Shown here: one piece after another, positions 34,894 through 43,806 of the stretch
Numbering within the stretch: position 1 is the stretch's first letter
Layout of the letters: each line of letters starts with the position of its first letter
NCBI GenBank assembly: GCA_025992895.1
Contig: DAJPGA010000001.1
Location: 1,929,001 to 1,993,000, forward strand
Direction of reading: 5' to 3'
DNA length: 64,000 bases
DNA from: Veillonellaceae bacterium
GTDB taxonomy: Bacteria; Bacillota; Negativicutes; Veillonellales; Dialisteraceae
Notes under the pieces: model-generated
What the model saw: the letters and a program-made list of their open reading frames with translations, nothing else
What the model was told of the DNA's origin: nothing
Database searches by the model: none
Translations under genes and position numbers: made by a program

Positions 34894-36141
34894 TCAGGTT
34901 AATTTCAGCATGCTTTCAAGGTCTGTCGGGTGGAAGGACGGTGTTTCCGGCTTTTCTGCAAGGGCTCTTGTGACGTAGGCAAGGGCGGCGGCAACGCCGG
35001 TGACGAGGCCGTCTTCGGCAATGTCGAATTTCGGCGTGTGGTGCGGGCTTCCGCTTCCGACTTCCGGATCATAGATGCCGGTGAAGAAGAAGACGCCCGG
35101 GTATGTCGATTCCGTGATGGAGAAGGTTTCCGTGGCCATCCACATCGGGCAGTCCGGATCAAGCGCATCGCTTCCAAGGGCTTCCGTGACGGATTTCCTG
35201 GCAAGGTCGACGCATTCTCTCGTATTGACGGTAACCGGGAAGTACTGGTCTTCAACGATTTCTGCCGTCAGGCCGTGGAGCTCAGCAATGCCCTTCGTTA
35301 CTTTGAGGAAGGTATCACGGAAAGCAAGGCCGTCGTCATTCTTTGTGCAGCGGGCCGTCCCTGCAAACATCAATTCATCCGGAATGATATTTGGTTCATG
35401 GCCTGCCTGCACACAGCCGAAGGAGTATGTCAGGCTGTCGGACGGATCGACGGCGCGCATACGGTAGGAACGAAGCTCGCTTGCAATGGAAATGAAGCAT
35501 TCAATCGGGCTCTGTGCCATATCCGGACGGGATCCGTGGCCGCTCTTCCCGTGAAGCTTTACGCGGAAGAAGTAAGCACCGGCCAGGGCACTTCCGTAAA
35601 GGATGCCGACCTTTCCTGCCGGAAGGTTCCACATGACATGGGTGCCGAAGCAGGTGTCGATATGGATCTTGTTGTCACGGAGGTAGCGGAGAAGCGGCGC
35701 AATGCCTCTTTCCCCCATTTCCTCAGCCTCTTCGAACATGAAGACGATCTTCCCTTCCCATTCATCCTTGTGCTGGGCAAGGATCTTGGCTTCGGTAAGG
35801 AGCATGGCCATATGGCCGTCATGGCCGCAGGCATGCATGACGCCTTCATTTCCTGAAATGCAGACTCTTTCTTTTGCCATATTGACAGGGTCTTCCTTGA
35901 TGGGAAGCGCATCAATGTCTGCTCTCATGAGCATCGTCCAGCCGGGTTTCCCGCTGTCCAGGAAGCCGAATACACCGCCATGCGGCACTCTGACTGTTTC
36001 TATGCCATACTTGTGCAGGAACTCCTCGATGGTATCCATCGTCTTGAATTCTTTCTGCGATAATTCCGGATTTTCGTGGAAATGACGGCGAAGGCTGACT
36101 ACCGTCTCTTTTTCCTGCCATGCTAATGTTTTTACATCCAA
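34894..36141 (-). CDS. M20 family metallopeptidase/amidohydrolase
   Basis: 415 aa. HipO/AbgB-type aminoacylase: metal ligands in HACGHDGHMAM, catalytic FEEAEEMGERG, GTHVMWNLPAGKVG, and a lid domain with GKSGHGSRPD. Probably cleaves N-acyl amino acids or small dipeptides in the cytoplasm. The start is a TTG (36141) eight bases from GGAGG. Confidence 0.9.
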   Translation of the reverse strand: MDVKTLAWQEKETVVSLRRHFHENPELSQKEFKTMDTIEEFLHKYGIETVRVPHGGVFGFLDSGKPGWTMLMRADIDALPIKEDPVNMAKERVCISGNEGVMHACGHDGHMAMLLTEAKILAQHKDEWEGKIVFMFEEAEEMGERGIAPLLRYLRDNKIHIDTCFGTHVMWNLPAGKVGILYGSALAGAYFFRVKLHGKSGHGSRPDMAQSPIECFISIASELRSYRMRAVDPSDSLTYSFGCVQAGHEPNIIPDELMFAGTARCTKNDDGLAFRDTFLKVTKGIAELHGLTAEIVEDQYFPVTVNTRECVDLARKSVTEALGSDALDPDCPMWMATETFSITESTYPGVFFFTGIYDPEVGSGSPHHTPKFDIAEDGLVTGVAAALAYVTRALAEKPETPSFHPTDLESMLKLT

Positions 36142-36192
36142 AAGAAATCCCTCCTTAGGGCCAGGCCCTTCTTCTATGGGGCAGCGCCCCTC

Positions 36193-36339
36193 CTACCTTC
36201 TTCTCCATAAATGGAGACAGGAAAGCGAAAATGCGGCAACGACGATGGCCGTTGCGCAAAGTGTCAGAAAATCATAATTTTCATGCAGCCGATACAGGCT
36301 GAAGAGAGCCAGAAGGCCCAGAAGCAGTAATCTGAACAT
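36193..36339 (-). CDS. Small 48-aa membrane peptide
   Basis: MFRLLLLGLLALFSLYRLHEN, then a second span (FLTLCATAIVVAAFSLSCL) and WRRR at the end. Two short hydrophobic spans with positive ends. GAGATGG before the ATG is a weak ribosome site. It is upstream of the M20 gene on the same strand. Unknown. Confidence 0.35.
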   Translation of the reverse strand: MFRLLLLGLLALFSLYRLHENYDFLTLCATAIVVAAFSLSCLHLWRRR

Positions 36340-36438
36340 ATGACCATCTCATTTCTTTTTCGGCTAATATATACTATCATAGCACGCTGATGAAGTGATG
36401 AAAATAAAAAGGTCAAAATGAATCGTTTTCAATGACCA

Positions 36439-36468
36439 TTGACGAATCTTCCCGTCATATGCTAAAAT
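36439..36468 (+). promoter_or_regulatory. Promoter of tRNA-Leu(CAA)
   Basis: TTGACG, 18-base spacer, TAAAAT, 15 bases before the tRNA. Confidence 0.75.
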
Positions 36469-36483
36469 AATTCTTGTTGATAT

Positions 36484-36569
36484 GCCGGAGTGGCGGAATG
36501 GCAGACGCACCAGACTCAAAATCTGGCGATGGCAACATCGTGCGGGTTCAAGTCCCGCCTCCGGCACCA
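36484..36569 (+). tRNA. tRNA-Leu (anticodon CAA)
   Basis: 86 nt class II tRNA with encoded CCA. Acceptor GCCGGAG/CTCCGGC, anticodon loop CTCAAAA giving CAA, long variable arm, T loop GGTTCAAGTCC, discriminator A. Followed by a terminator. Confidence 0.97.
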
Positions 36570-36574
36570 CAGAG

Positions 36575-36599
36575 AAGATCCCCATGCGGGATCTTTTTT
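36575..36599 (+). terminator. Terminator of tRNA-Leu
   Basis: AAGATCCC-CATGC-GGGATCTT stem and seven T. Confidence 0.85.
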
Positions 36600-36611
36600 A
36601 TTGCCCAAAAG

Positions 36612-36668
36612 AAAACGGGCTGTGACGAAATGATGGCACATTTTGTCACAGCCCGTTTCTGTTTTTCT
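36612..36668 (-). terminator. Terminator of copA (palindrome family)
   Basis: AAACGGGCTGTGACAAAATG-type 18-bp stem (GGGCTGTGAC / GTCACAGCCC), T-rich on the minus strand side; typical member of the dispersed family. Confidence 0.85.
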
Positions 36669-36880
36669 TATTTTTCGATACCGATGAATTTGTAGTCCTT
36701 GTCTTCGACGGCTTTCTGGATATCAGCGTCTGCGACTGCCTTGCTCATGGAGAGGACGGCAGTACCCTTTTCGTGGGATACTTCAGCGCTGTCTACACCG
36801 TCTAATGCTTCGAGAGCTTTCTTGACGGTAGCTTCGCAATGATTGCACATCATGCCTTCAATCTTAACTGTTTCTTTCAT
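36668..36880 (-). CDS. Possible internally initiated CopZ-like copper chaperone
   Basis: In the same frame as copA, AAAGGAGG is followed eight bases later by ATG and encodes a self-contained 70-aa HMA protein starting MKETVKIEGMMCNHCEATV. That is the size and start of a CopZ chaperone. The arrangement looks like copA and copZ fused by loss of the copA stop while the copZ ribosome site survived, so both a fused and a free CopZ may be made. Alternatively the site is a relic. Confidence 0.55.
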   Translation of the reverse strand: MKETVKIEGMMCNHCEATVKKALEALDGVDSAEVSHEKGTAVLSMSKAVADADIQKAVEDKDYKFIGIEK

Positions 36881-39700
36881 CTTGTTTTCCTCCTTTGGGA
36901 ATTCTATTCCCTGATATTCATAATCCGCTTTGGAAATGACATCTTTCATCTCTTCCTCTACGGGTTGTGAGCTGTAAGTAATGGCCACACGCCCGGTCGT
37001 GTGATCGGCGCTGGCACTTTCGATGAACGGCAGGGATTCGAGTGCTTTCTTCACATGCTTCTCGCAGTTTTCGCACATCATCCCGCCTACGAGGACGGTC
37101 GCCTTTCCTTCATAGGAAGGTTCGTCTTTCAATGTATATCCTGCTTTGGAAATGGCTTCTTCCATCGCTTTCCTGTCCGGTTCCCCGTCAGAGGTAATAT
37201 CTACCGTGCCTTTCGCATGATCGGCTTTTGCGCTTTCAATGAATGGCAGCGCTTCCAGAGCACCCTTCACATGACGTTCGCAGTTTTCGCACATCATGCC
37301 TTCGACATGGAGCACTTCCTTCTTGAGATTGTCTTTAGAAGGAGCGCTTTCTGTTTTCGGTGCTTCTTTCTTCGGAGCAGGGGCTTCCTTTACAGGAACA
37401 TTTTCCTTCGGAGCCTCCCCGCTGTCTTCCCCATCCTTCATCTTGAAGAAATTCAGACGGAGCGCATTCATGCAGACGGTAAAACTTGAAAGGGACATGG
37501 CAGCCGCGCCCCACATCGGGCTCATGCGGATGCCTGGGTAAAGACCGGCTGCAACCGGAATCAGGATAACGTTGTAGGCAAATGCCCAGAACAGGTTTTC
37601 ATAAATATTCTTCAGCGTCTTTCTGGAAAGGCGGATAGCTGCCGCCACATCCGTCAGGCGCGAATTGATGAGTACGATACCGGCAGAATCAATGGCCACA
37701 TCCGTGCCTGCGCCGATGGCTATGCCTGTATCGGCACGGGTCAGGGCCGGCGCATCATTGATGCCGTCGCCTACCATGGCAACCCTGCCGCGTTTCTGCA
37801 GCTCGCGGATGACTTCTTCCTTGCCGGAAGGAAGGACGCCTGCAATGACGCGGTCAACGCCTGCCTTTTGGGCAATCGTCTTCGCGGTCTTTTCATTATC
37901 GCCGGTCACCATGACGGTTTCGATACCCATATCATGGAGCATGCGGATGGCTTTTGCAGAGTCTTCCTTGATTGCATCAGCGACGGCGATCATGCCGAGG
38001 AGTTTCTTTCCTTTTTCAAAGAAGAGAGGCGTCTTTCCTTCATCGGCAAGCGCTTCTGCTTTTTCCTTGAGACTGCCAAGGCTTACATAGGTGGAAATAT
38101 AATCAAGGGATCCGCCATGAACGGAAACTCCATCATCGCTTGCCAGAAGTCCGCTTCCTGAAACGATGCGGAAGTTATCCATAGCACGCGCTTTAAGATT
38201 TCTCTTCTCTCCTTCTTCGACGATGGCGCGGGCCAGAGGATGTTCGGATTTCCCTTCCAGAGAGTAAGCAGTCATAAGGAGTTCTTCCTCGCTGACGCCT
38301 TCTGCCGGAACGATGTCCGTCACTTCAGGACGGCCGGTCGTAATCGTGCCTGTCTTATCCAGGGCAACGATCTTGACCTTGCCTGCGTTTTCGAGGTCCT
38401 CGCTCGTCTTGAAGAGGATGCCGTTCTTCGCGCCCATGCCGTTGCCGACCATGATGGCAACCGGTGTTGCCAGGCCCAGTGCGCAGGGGCAGGAAATGAC
38501 GAGTACGCAGATCGCATATTCAAGAGCGGTTGCCGTATCAGCACCAAGGAATTTCCAGATGAGGAATACGACGATGGCAACCCCGATGACGGCCGGAACA
38601 AAGACAGCGGATACTTTATCTGCAATGCGCGCAATCGGCGCTTTCGTAGCAGCTGCATCGCTCACCATGTGGACAATCTGGGAGAATGTCGTATCTTCAC
38701 CGACACGCGTTGCCTTGACGCGGATGAAACCCGTCGTATTGATTGTTGCAGCGCTGACGGTATCGCCCGCTCCCTTGTCGACAGGAACGGATTCGCCTGT
38801 CAGGGCAGATGCATCGACGGCCGTCTCGCCTTCCATGACTTCCCCGTCGACCGGAATGGATTCGCCCGGTTTGACGACGAAGATGTCGCCAGGCTTGACT
38901 TCGCTGATACCGACAGTCACGACCATGCCGTCCCGCTCGATATTTGCTGTTTTCGGTGCGAGTTTCATCAGCCCTTTCAAAGCATCGGTCGTACGCCCTT
39001 TGGAGAGCGATTCCAGAAGCTTTCCGACGGTAATCAGGGCCGGAATCATGGCTGCAGACTCAAAGTAAAGCTGCCCGCGGTATAACATTTCGATCGATCC
39101 TCCCTGCATCGCAAAGTACGTCATCTTGTAGAGGACGGAGAGCGACCACAGGAAGGAAACGCCTGAGCCAAGAGCGACAAGCGCATCCATATTCGGCGCT
39201 CCCTGGAAGAGGGAACGGAAACCGGACGTGAAGAATGCGCGGTTCACGAACATGACAATCAGCGCAAGAATCATCTGCGTGATTCCAAGCCCGATGTAAT
39301 TTCCTTCGAGGAAGGACGGAACAGGAAATCCCAGCATATTGTGTCCCATGGAAAGGTACATGAGAACGGCCAGGAATACGAGCGAGAGGATGAGGCGCTT
39401 CTTCAGTTTCGGCGTCTCCCTGTCCTTCAGCGCTTCTTCCTCGGCTGCGAGCGATCCTTGTGATGATCCGCTCTTGACTTCATTATCCATGGGTTTTGCC
39501 CCATAGCCTGCCGCTTCGACAGCGGCGACGACGGAATCAGCACTGGCCGATCCTTCAACAGCCATGGAATTCATCAGAAGGGAGACCGTCACCTTATCGA
39601 CGCCCGGCACCTTGCTGACAGCTTTTTCCACATGAGCCTGGCAGGCTGCACAGGTCATGCCTGTCACCATGTACTGGCATTTATTTTCTTTCTCACTCAC
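36668..39700 (-). CDS. copA: Copper-exporting P1B-type ATPase with four heavy-metal-binding domains
   Basis: 1010 aa. One N-terminal HMA domain (GMTCAACQAHV), eight membrane helices, the transport motif ISCPCALGLATP (about residue 405), phosphorylation loop DKTGTITTGR (about 448), SEHPLARAI and GDGINDAPAL, then three C-terminal HMA domains (MMCENCERHV, MMCENCEKHV, MMCNHCEATV). Three C-terminal HMA copies are unusual. The GTG at 39700 is eight bases from AAGGGG. The last HMA begins at an internal ATG with a perfect ribosome site (see 36,668-36,880). In an operon after csoR; exports Cu(I). Confidence 0.95.
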   Translation of the reverse strand: MSEKENKCQYMVTGMTCAACQAHVEKAVSKVPGVDKVTVSLLMNSMAVEGSASADSVVAAVEAAGYGAKPMDNEVKSGSSQGSLAAEEEALKDRETPKLKKRLILSLVFLAVLMYLSMGHNMLGFPVPSFLEGNYIGLGITQMILALIVMFVNRAFFTSGFRSLFQGAPNMDALVALGSGVSFLWSLSVLYKMTYFAMQGGSIEMLYRGQLYFESAAMIPALITVGKLLESLSKGRTTDALKGLMKLAPKTANIERDGMVVTVGISEVKPGDIFVVKPGESIPVDGEVMEGETAVDASALTGESVPVDKGAGDTVSAATINTTGFIRVKATRVGEDTTFSQIVHMVSDAAATKAPIARIADKVSAVFVPAVIGVAIVVFLIWKFLGADTATALEYAICVLVISCPCALGLATPVAIMVGNGMGAKNGILFKTSEDLENAGKVKIVALDKTGTITTGRPEVTDIVPAEGVSEEELLMTAYSLEGKSEHPLARAIVEEGEKRNLKARAMDNFRIVSGSGLLASDDGVSVHGGSLDYISTYVSLGSLKEKAEALADEGKTPLFFEKGKKLLGMIAVADAIKEDSAKAIRMLHDMGIETVMVTGDNEKTAKTIAQKAGVDRVIAGVLPSGKEEVIRELQKRGRVAMVGDGINDAPALTRADTGIAIGAGTDVAIDSAGIVLINSRLTDVAAAIRLSRKTLKNIYENLFWAFAYNVILIPVAAGLYPGIRMSPMWGAAAMSLSSFTVCMNALRLNFFKMKDGEDSGEAPKENVPVKEAPAPKKEAPKTESAPSKDNLKKEVLHVEGMMCENCERHVKGALEALPFIESAKADHAKGTVDITSDGEPDRKAMEEAISKAGYTLKDEPSYEGKATVLVGGMMCENCEKHVKKALESLPFIESASADHTTGRVAITYSSQPVEEEMKDVISKADYEYQGIEFPKEENKMKETVKIEGMMCNHCEATVKKALEALDGVDSAEVSHEKGTAVLSMSKAVADADIQKAVEDKDYKFIGIEK

Positions 39701-39747
39701 TTGAATCACCCCTTCATAGCGGCCAGGCCGCTGTATTTAGATCAAAA

Positions 39748-40059
39748 TCACTTCATCAGTTTCTGCAGCATGGTGCAAAGTTCATCGACCTTGTCATCCT
39801 TGCCTTCTTTAATGTCTTCGGTCACGCAGCCGCGGATGTGGGCCGCGAGAAGAAGCTTGTTGAAACTGTTCAATGCATTGGAAACGGCGGAAACCTGCAT
39901 CACAATATCCGGGCAGTACGCATCATTCTCGACCATCTTCTCAATGCCGCGGATCTGTCCCTCAATCGTACGGAGCCTCTTCATCAGATTGCTTCTTTCT
40001 CTTTCCGTACGTTCCGTATGGCGGCAGCCTTCGCATGCCATTTCTTTATCTTCTGCCAT
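39748..40059 (-). CDS. csoR: CsoR-family copper-sensing repressor
   Basis: 103 aa, DUF156/CsoR fold. Conserved RLRTIEGQIRGIEKMVENDAYC and DIVMQVSAVSNAL, with the Cu(I) ligands Cys in the YC motif, His in AAHIRGC and the Cys of that segment. The N-terminus adds EMACEGCRH. Released from its operator when copper binds. Start is uncertain between ATG 40059 and ATG 40065. Its operator lies inside its promoter (40,103-40,131). Confidence 0.9.
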   Translation of the reverse strand: MAEDKEMACEGCRHTERTERERSNLMKRLRTIEGQIRGIEKMVENDAYCPDIVMQVSAVSNALNSFNKLLLAAHIRGCVTEDIKEGKDDKVDELCTMLQKLMK

Positions 40060-40102
40060 TTGCATCACCGATCTTTCTGAAATCCTTACTCCTTACGGCT
40101 AT

Positions 40103-40131
40103 ATACTACACCCCCCTGGGGTGTTCGTCAA
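40103..40131 (-). promoter_or_regulatory. csoR-copA promoter with CsoR operator in the spacer
   Basis: On the minus strand: TTGACG, 17-base spacer, TAGTAT. The spacer is AACACCCCAGGGGGGTG, a GC-rich palindrome (CACCCC / GGGGTG) of the CsoR-operator type. Bound CsoR would block RNA polymerase. Confidence 0.8.
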
Positions 40132-40225
40132 TAGAAAAATTTAGAAATATGAACATTACGCAATGAAAAAGAGCCGCGGAAATGCAGTCACTTCTACAGC
40201 CCTTCTTTGATTCTTATTTTGTTTC

Positions 40226-40993
40226 TTATTTTTCTGTATCAGCGATTTCCTTGACTTCTGCCAGTCTTTCTGTGTCTGTCATATTCCAGGTGAGCGCTGT
40301 CAGTGTCGGGTATCCCCTGTGGATCCAGAATACATCCGTGTCCGGAACGGCATCCGGAAGCATCGTGCCGGAAAGCCAGAAGCCCAGATGGCCGGACGGA
40401 TCCTTCATTTCACGGATCGCATTATCATAGCGCTGGATGCCGAGCTTTGTGATTTTCAGATCCTTCCATCCGATATGTTCCTCCTCTTTCGGGATGTTGA
40501 GGGAAAGGATGCCCTTGTAGCTGGAATCGACGAAATATTTCTTCACGACTTCGAAAGCAAAGTCTGCGGCCTTGGCCAGGTATTCCGGCTTCTTGACCGT
40601 TTCTGCAGAAAGCGCAATGGCAGGAATACCGAGGAAAATGCTTTCCATGGCGCCTGCGATAGTGCCGCTGTAAAGGCAGTCGCTGCCATTATTGAGTCCG
40701 TTGTTCATGCCGGAAACGATGAGATCCGGCTTGTCATTTCTGAGCCAGTGTTCCAGCCCCAGCTTGCAGCAGTCTGCTGTCGTGCCGTTGCAGGACAATA
40801 CCGTGATATTTTCTCCATAACTTTCCTTCTTCCACATGCGCAGGTACGTCTGGAGAGAAAGAGAACTGGAACAGGAGCTTCTCCCGCGGTTCGGTGCAAT
40901 GACCGTCACCCTGCCCAGTTTGGCGAGTCTCTTTGCCATTTCAATAATACCGGGAGATTCAAAGCCGTCGTCATTTGTCATGAATATATGCAT
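40226..40993 (-). CDS. surE: 5'/3'-nucleotidase SurE
   Basis: 255 aa. MTNDDGFESPGI carries the metal-binding DD; VIAPNRGRSSCSSSL and SGMNNGLNNGSDCLYSGTIAGAMES are signature SurE segments. Dephosphorylates nucleoside monophosphates in the cytoplasm. Complete; a weak terminator-like hairpin (40,165-40,203) follows. Confidence 0.95.
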   Translation of the reverse strand: MHIFMTNDDGFESPGIIEMAKRLAKLGRVTVIAPNRGRSSCSSSLSLQTYLRMWKKESYGENITVLSCNGTTADCCKLGLEHWLRNDKPDLIVSGMNNGLNNGSDCLYSGTIAGAMESIFLGIPAIALSAETVKKPEYLAKAADFAFEVVKKYFVDSSYKGILSLNIPKEEEHIGWKDLKITKLGIQRYDNAIREMKDPSGHLGFWLSGTMLPDAVPDTDVFWIHRGYPTLTALTWNMTDTERLAEVKEIADTEK

Positions 40994-41110
40994 AGTCCAC
41001 CTGTCACTTCTAAAAAAAGCCTCAAAGGCTGTACTTTGTTTCGTATCTATTTTAACAAAAATATGGAAAAGATTCTATATAATTTCGGTCAATAGTTGAT
41101 AGAAGCACGT

Positions 41111-41149
41111 AAAAAGAGCCGGCCAAATGAATGAATCACTTGACCGGCC
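41111..41149 (-). terminator. Terminator of the guaB-GT2 operon
   Basis: GCCGGCCAAATGA / TCACTTGACCGGC imperfect 13-bp stem with five T on the minus strand. Confidence 0.8.
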
Positions 41150-41155
41150 CTGCCG

Positions 41156-42415
41156 TTACTGCCCTATTTCTTTCTTTCGTGTCAGACTTGCCTGTTCAAA
41201 ATGCATGCTTCTGGTATGAATGGTATGAACCCATCCTTTTTTATGTCTGTCCTTCCATCCAAGGAGTGTGACAGGAATCCAGGAGTACATGAAGATCGGG
41301 TAGATCAGCCAGTAAAGATAAATCTTCGGCGGAACTTCGATCTGCAGAAGAACGATGAGCGGGACGATGGACTGAATGAATCCGATGACAGCCCAGAACT
41401 GCTTCGGCACGAGCACATCGTTGTAAAGGATGACGGTGAAGCAGGGGTAGAACATATTGATATACGTCATCACCAGGTAGAATGTGGAGAGGACGAGGAA
41501 ATAGTTCTGCAAAAGCTGCATGATGCCATCTAAGATGACGATGCTGTGTCTCTTGATGCCCTCTTTGAAAAGGATCGGGATGTAACGCTCGGAGCAGTCG
41601 AACTGGCCCTGCGCCCATCTCTTTCTCTGGCGGCAGGATGCCATGAATCCGAGCGGCTTTTCATCATAGATGATAGCATCATGGACCCAGCAGGTGCGGA
41701 TGCCGTGAGAGAGGCACTTCATGGAGAATTCCATATCTTCTGTCAGGCAGTCGCAGCCCCAGCCGTACTTCTTGACGATGTCGGCGGAAATGCACATGCC
41801 TGTGCCGCCAAGGCAGGAGGACAGTCCCATATTGTACTTGCCCAGGTGCCAGAGGTGGTTGATCGTCCAGAAGGCAATCGCAAATGTGCCGGATACCCAT
41901 GTATCTGTCGGGTTTTTGGCAGACAGGTATCCCTGAAGGACTTTCTGACCTTTGAGAAGACGGTTGTTCATGACGGCAAGGAAATCCAGGTGGACAAGGT
42001 TGTCCGAATCGAAGACGCAGAACGCATCGTAATTCTTGTTCAATGCGAAGATCTTCGGGAATACCCAGTCCATGGCATAGCCTTTGCCGACGAGTTCCTT
42101 ATTGGTTCTTTCAAAGACGAAAGCTCCGTGCTCACGGGCGATGTCTGCAGTATTATCCGTGCAGTTGTCCGCGATGACGTAGACGTCATAGAGTTCCTTC
42201 GGGTACTTCAGGAGCTTCAGGTTTTCCAGAAGATCCGACAGTACGGCCGATTCATTGTGCGCTGGTATGACGATTGCAAATTTGCTGGCGGGATCCGCCA
42301 GATTTCTTTCTTTTCGATGCCACATGCCGAATACAGCGATGACCGTGTAGTAAATCGTGAAGAAGGCCACGATCAGCTGTATAGGGAACATGATTATATC
42401 GAGGTAATGGTTCAT
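41156..42415 (-). CDS. Membrane glycosyltransferase, GT2 family
   Basis: 419 aa. N-terminal helix, then a GT2 domain (FAIVIPAHNESAVL; DNCTDNT; CVFDSDNLV with the DxD; TEDMEFSMK; and QRKRWAQGQ), and C-terminal membrane helices. This is the layout of processive envelope polysaccharide or glycolipid synthases. Its ATG overlaps the pssA stop. Acts at the inner membrane; the sugar is not predictable. Confidence 0.9.
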   Translation of the reverse strand: MNHYLDIIMFPIQLIVAFFTIYYTVIAVFGMWHRKERNLADPASKFAIVIPAHNESAVLSDLLENLKLLKYPKELYDVYVIADNCTDNTADIAREHGAFVFERTNKELVGKGYAMDWVFPKIFALNKNYDAFCVFDSDNLVHLDFLAVMNNRLLKGQKVLQGYLSAKNPTDTWVSGTFAIAFWTINHLWHLGKYNMGLSSCLGGTGMCISADIVKKYGWGCDCLTEDMEFSMKCLSHGIRTCWVHDAIIYDEKPLGFMASCRQRKRWAQGQFDCSERYIPILFKEGIKRHSIVILDGIMQLLQNYFLVLSTFYLVMTYINMFYPCFTVILYNDVLVPKQFWAVIGFIQSIVPLIVLLQIEVPPKIYLYWLIYPIFMYSWIPVTLLGWKDRHKKGWVHTIHTRSMHFEQASLTRKKEIGQ

Positions 42416-43158
42416 TGTACGTTTCCTTCAGTGTCTCCGTTTTGAGCCTGCGCCCTGCGTTTCATTCTCAGACGGCGCTGTTTTCTCTTAGCCTTGCGGC
42501 GGTTGAGGTATGTATTGATAATACCGAAAATAATGTAAGCTGCGCAGAGAGCGGCTGCCCATGCAGGCCAGTAAATAATCGTGCAGATCAAGAAGAATGC
42601 CAGGCATCCAAGAAGAGCCGGCAGGTGAAGCTGATCGGCGCTTGCACCTTTGTTGTCCGGATAGTGGATTTCGCTGACCATCAGGAATGCGAGAGCGAGG
42701 ACGCAGAGCATGGCAAGCCGGTTCCAGATCTTGATGCCGGAAAGGACATAGGCAGCCACGATGACGCCTGTCGTCGGGCATGGCAGTCCTTCGAAGTAGC
42801 CGTGTACGGCGCTGACCTTCACATTGAAGCGTGCCAGGCGGAAAGCGCAGAATGTGCCGAGGAGCGCACAGGGAATGAATCCCAGAGCTCCCAGATCTTT
42901 CAGCTGGTATGCATACATCAGTGTTCCTGCGGCAATGCCGAAGGAAATATCATCGGACAGGGAATCGAGCTCAACGCCCATCGGTCCTGCCGTATGCAGA
43001 GCGCGGGCTACGCGCCCGTCCAAAGCATCTGCCACCATGGCAATCAGTATGAATACAGCTGCCAGCTGGTAATGTCCTGATACGGACATCATAATGGACA
43101 ATCCGCCGAACAGCGCGTTCGTTGCTGTCACGGCATTGGCAATCCAAGATTTATTCAC
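42412..43158 (-). CDS. pssA: CDP-diacylglycerol-serine O-phosphatidyltransferase
   Basis: 248 aa integral membrane enzyme. CDP-alcohol phosphotransferase motif DALDGRVARALHTAGPMG with the later ELDSLSD. Makes phosphatidylserine, which Psd (the next gene upstream) decarboxylates to PE. The GTG start follows the psd TAA directly; GGGAGG lies nine bases before it. A basic C-terminal tail (RRKAKRKQRRLRMKRRA). Confidence 0.93.
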   Translation of the reverse strand: MNKSWIANAVTATNALFGGLSIMMSVSGHYQLAAVFILIAMVADALDGRVARALHTAGPMGVELDSLSDDISFGIAAGTLMYAYQLKDLGALGFIPCALLGTFCAFRLARFNVKVSAVHGYFEGLPCPTTGVIVAAYVLSGIKIWNRLAMLCVLALAFLMVSEIHYPDNKGASADQLHLPALLGCLAFFLICTIIYWPAWAAALCAAYIIFGIINTYLNRRKAKRKQRRLRMKRRAQAQNGDTEGNVQ

Positions 43159-43806
43159 TTATTTCAGCCTCCCTACTACTGTCAGTCCGCCCTTGACTTT
43201 GTCTCCCTTTTTCACACAGATCTCACACTCTCCCGGTATGTATAATTCTGTGCATGAGCCGAACTTGATCATCCCGTACAATTCTCCTTTTTTCAGGGTA
43301 TCGCCCAGATTCTTCCAGGTAACGACCCTTCGGGCAAGGATGCCCGCAATCAGAATGACCAGAATGGAGCGGTCGCGTCCTTCTATGCCGATCGCGCCTC
43401 TCTCGTTTTCAAAGCCGACTCCGTCCTTATAGGCAGGAATGAAGCGGCCCTGAACATATGACTGGTACTTGATTTCCCCTGCCATCGGCGAGCGGTTGCA
43501 GTGCACGTCGAAGATTGAGAGGAAAATCGTGATCTTATGGCATTTTTCTCCCAGGTATGTGTATTCATAAACGTCATCAGATACGTCGACGACGGTACCG
43601 TCGGCCGGGGAAACGAGCACATCGTCTCCGGGCGGGATTTTCCCGTTGCGCGGCGGACATCTGAAGAAATAGGTGAAATACACTGAGATCACGAGGGGGA
43701 TCACCGCCAGGTAATACCATTTCATCCAGAAGAAGAAGCAGGCCAGAGCCAGCGTCGCCAGGATGAACGGAAACCCCTCAGGCAAAATGAGTGGTTTTTT
43801 AAGCAT
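43159..43806 (-). CDS. psd: Phosphatidylserine decarboxylase proenzyme
   Basis: 215 aa, the short (class II) Psd form. Two N-terminal helices, VLVSPADGTVVDV, FLSIFDVHCNRSPM and the cleavage site FGSCTELYIP, where Gly-Ser is split to give the pyruvoyl cofactor. The ATG at 43806 overlaps the tagA/wecG stop (TAATG). Confidence 0.94.
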   Translation of the reverse strand: MLKKPLILPEGFPFILATLALACFFFWMKWYYLAVIPLVISVYFTYFFRCPPRNGKIPPGDDVLVSPADGTVVDVSDDVYEYTYLGEKCHKITIFLSIFDVHCNRSPMAGEIKYQSYVQGRFIPAYKDGVGFENERGAIGIEGRDRSILVILIAGILARRVVTWKNLGDTLKKGELYGMIKFGSCTELYIPGECEICVKKGDKVKGGLTVVGRLK

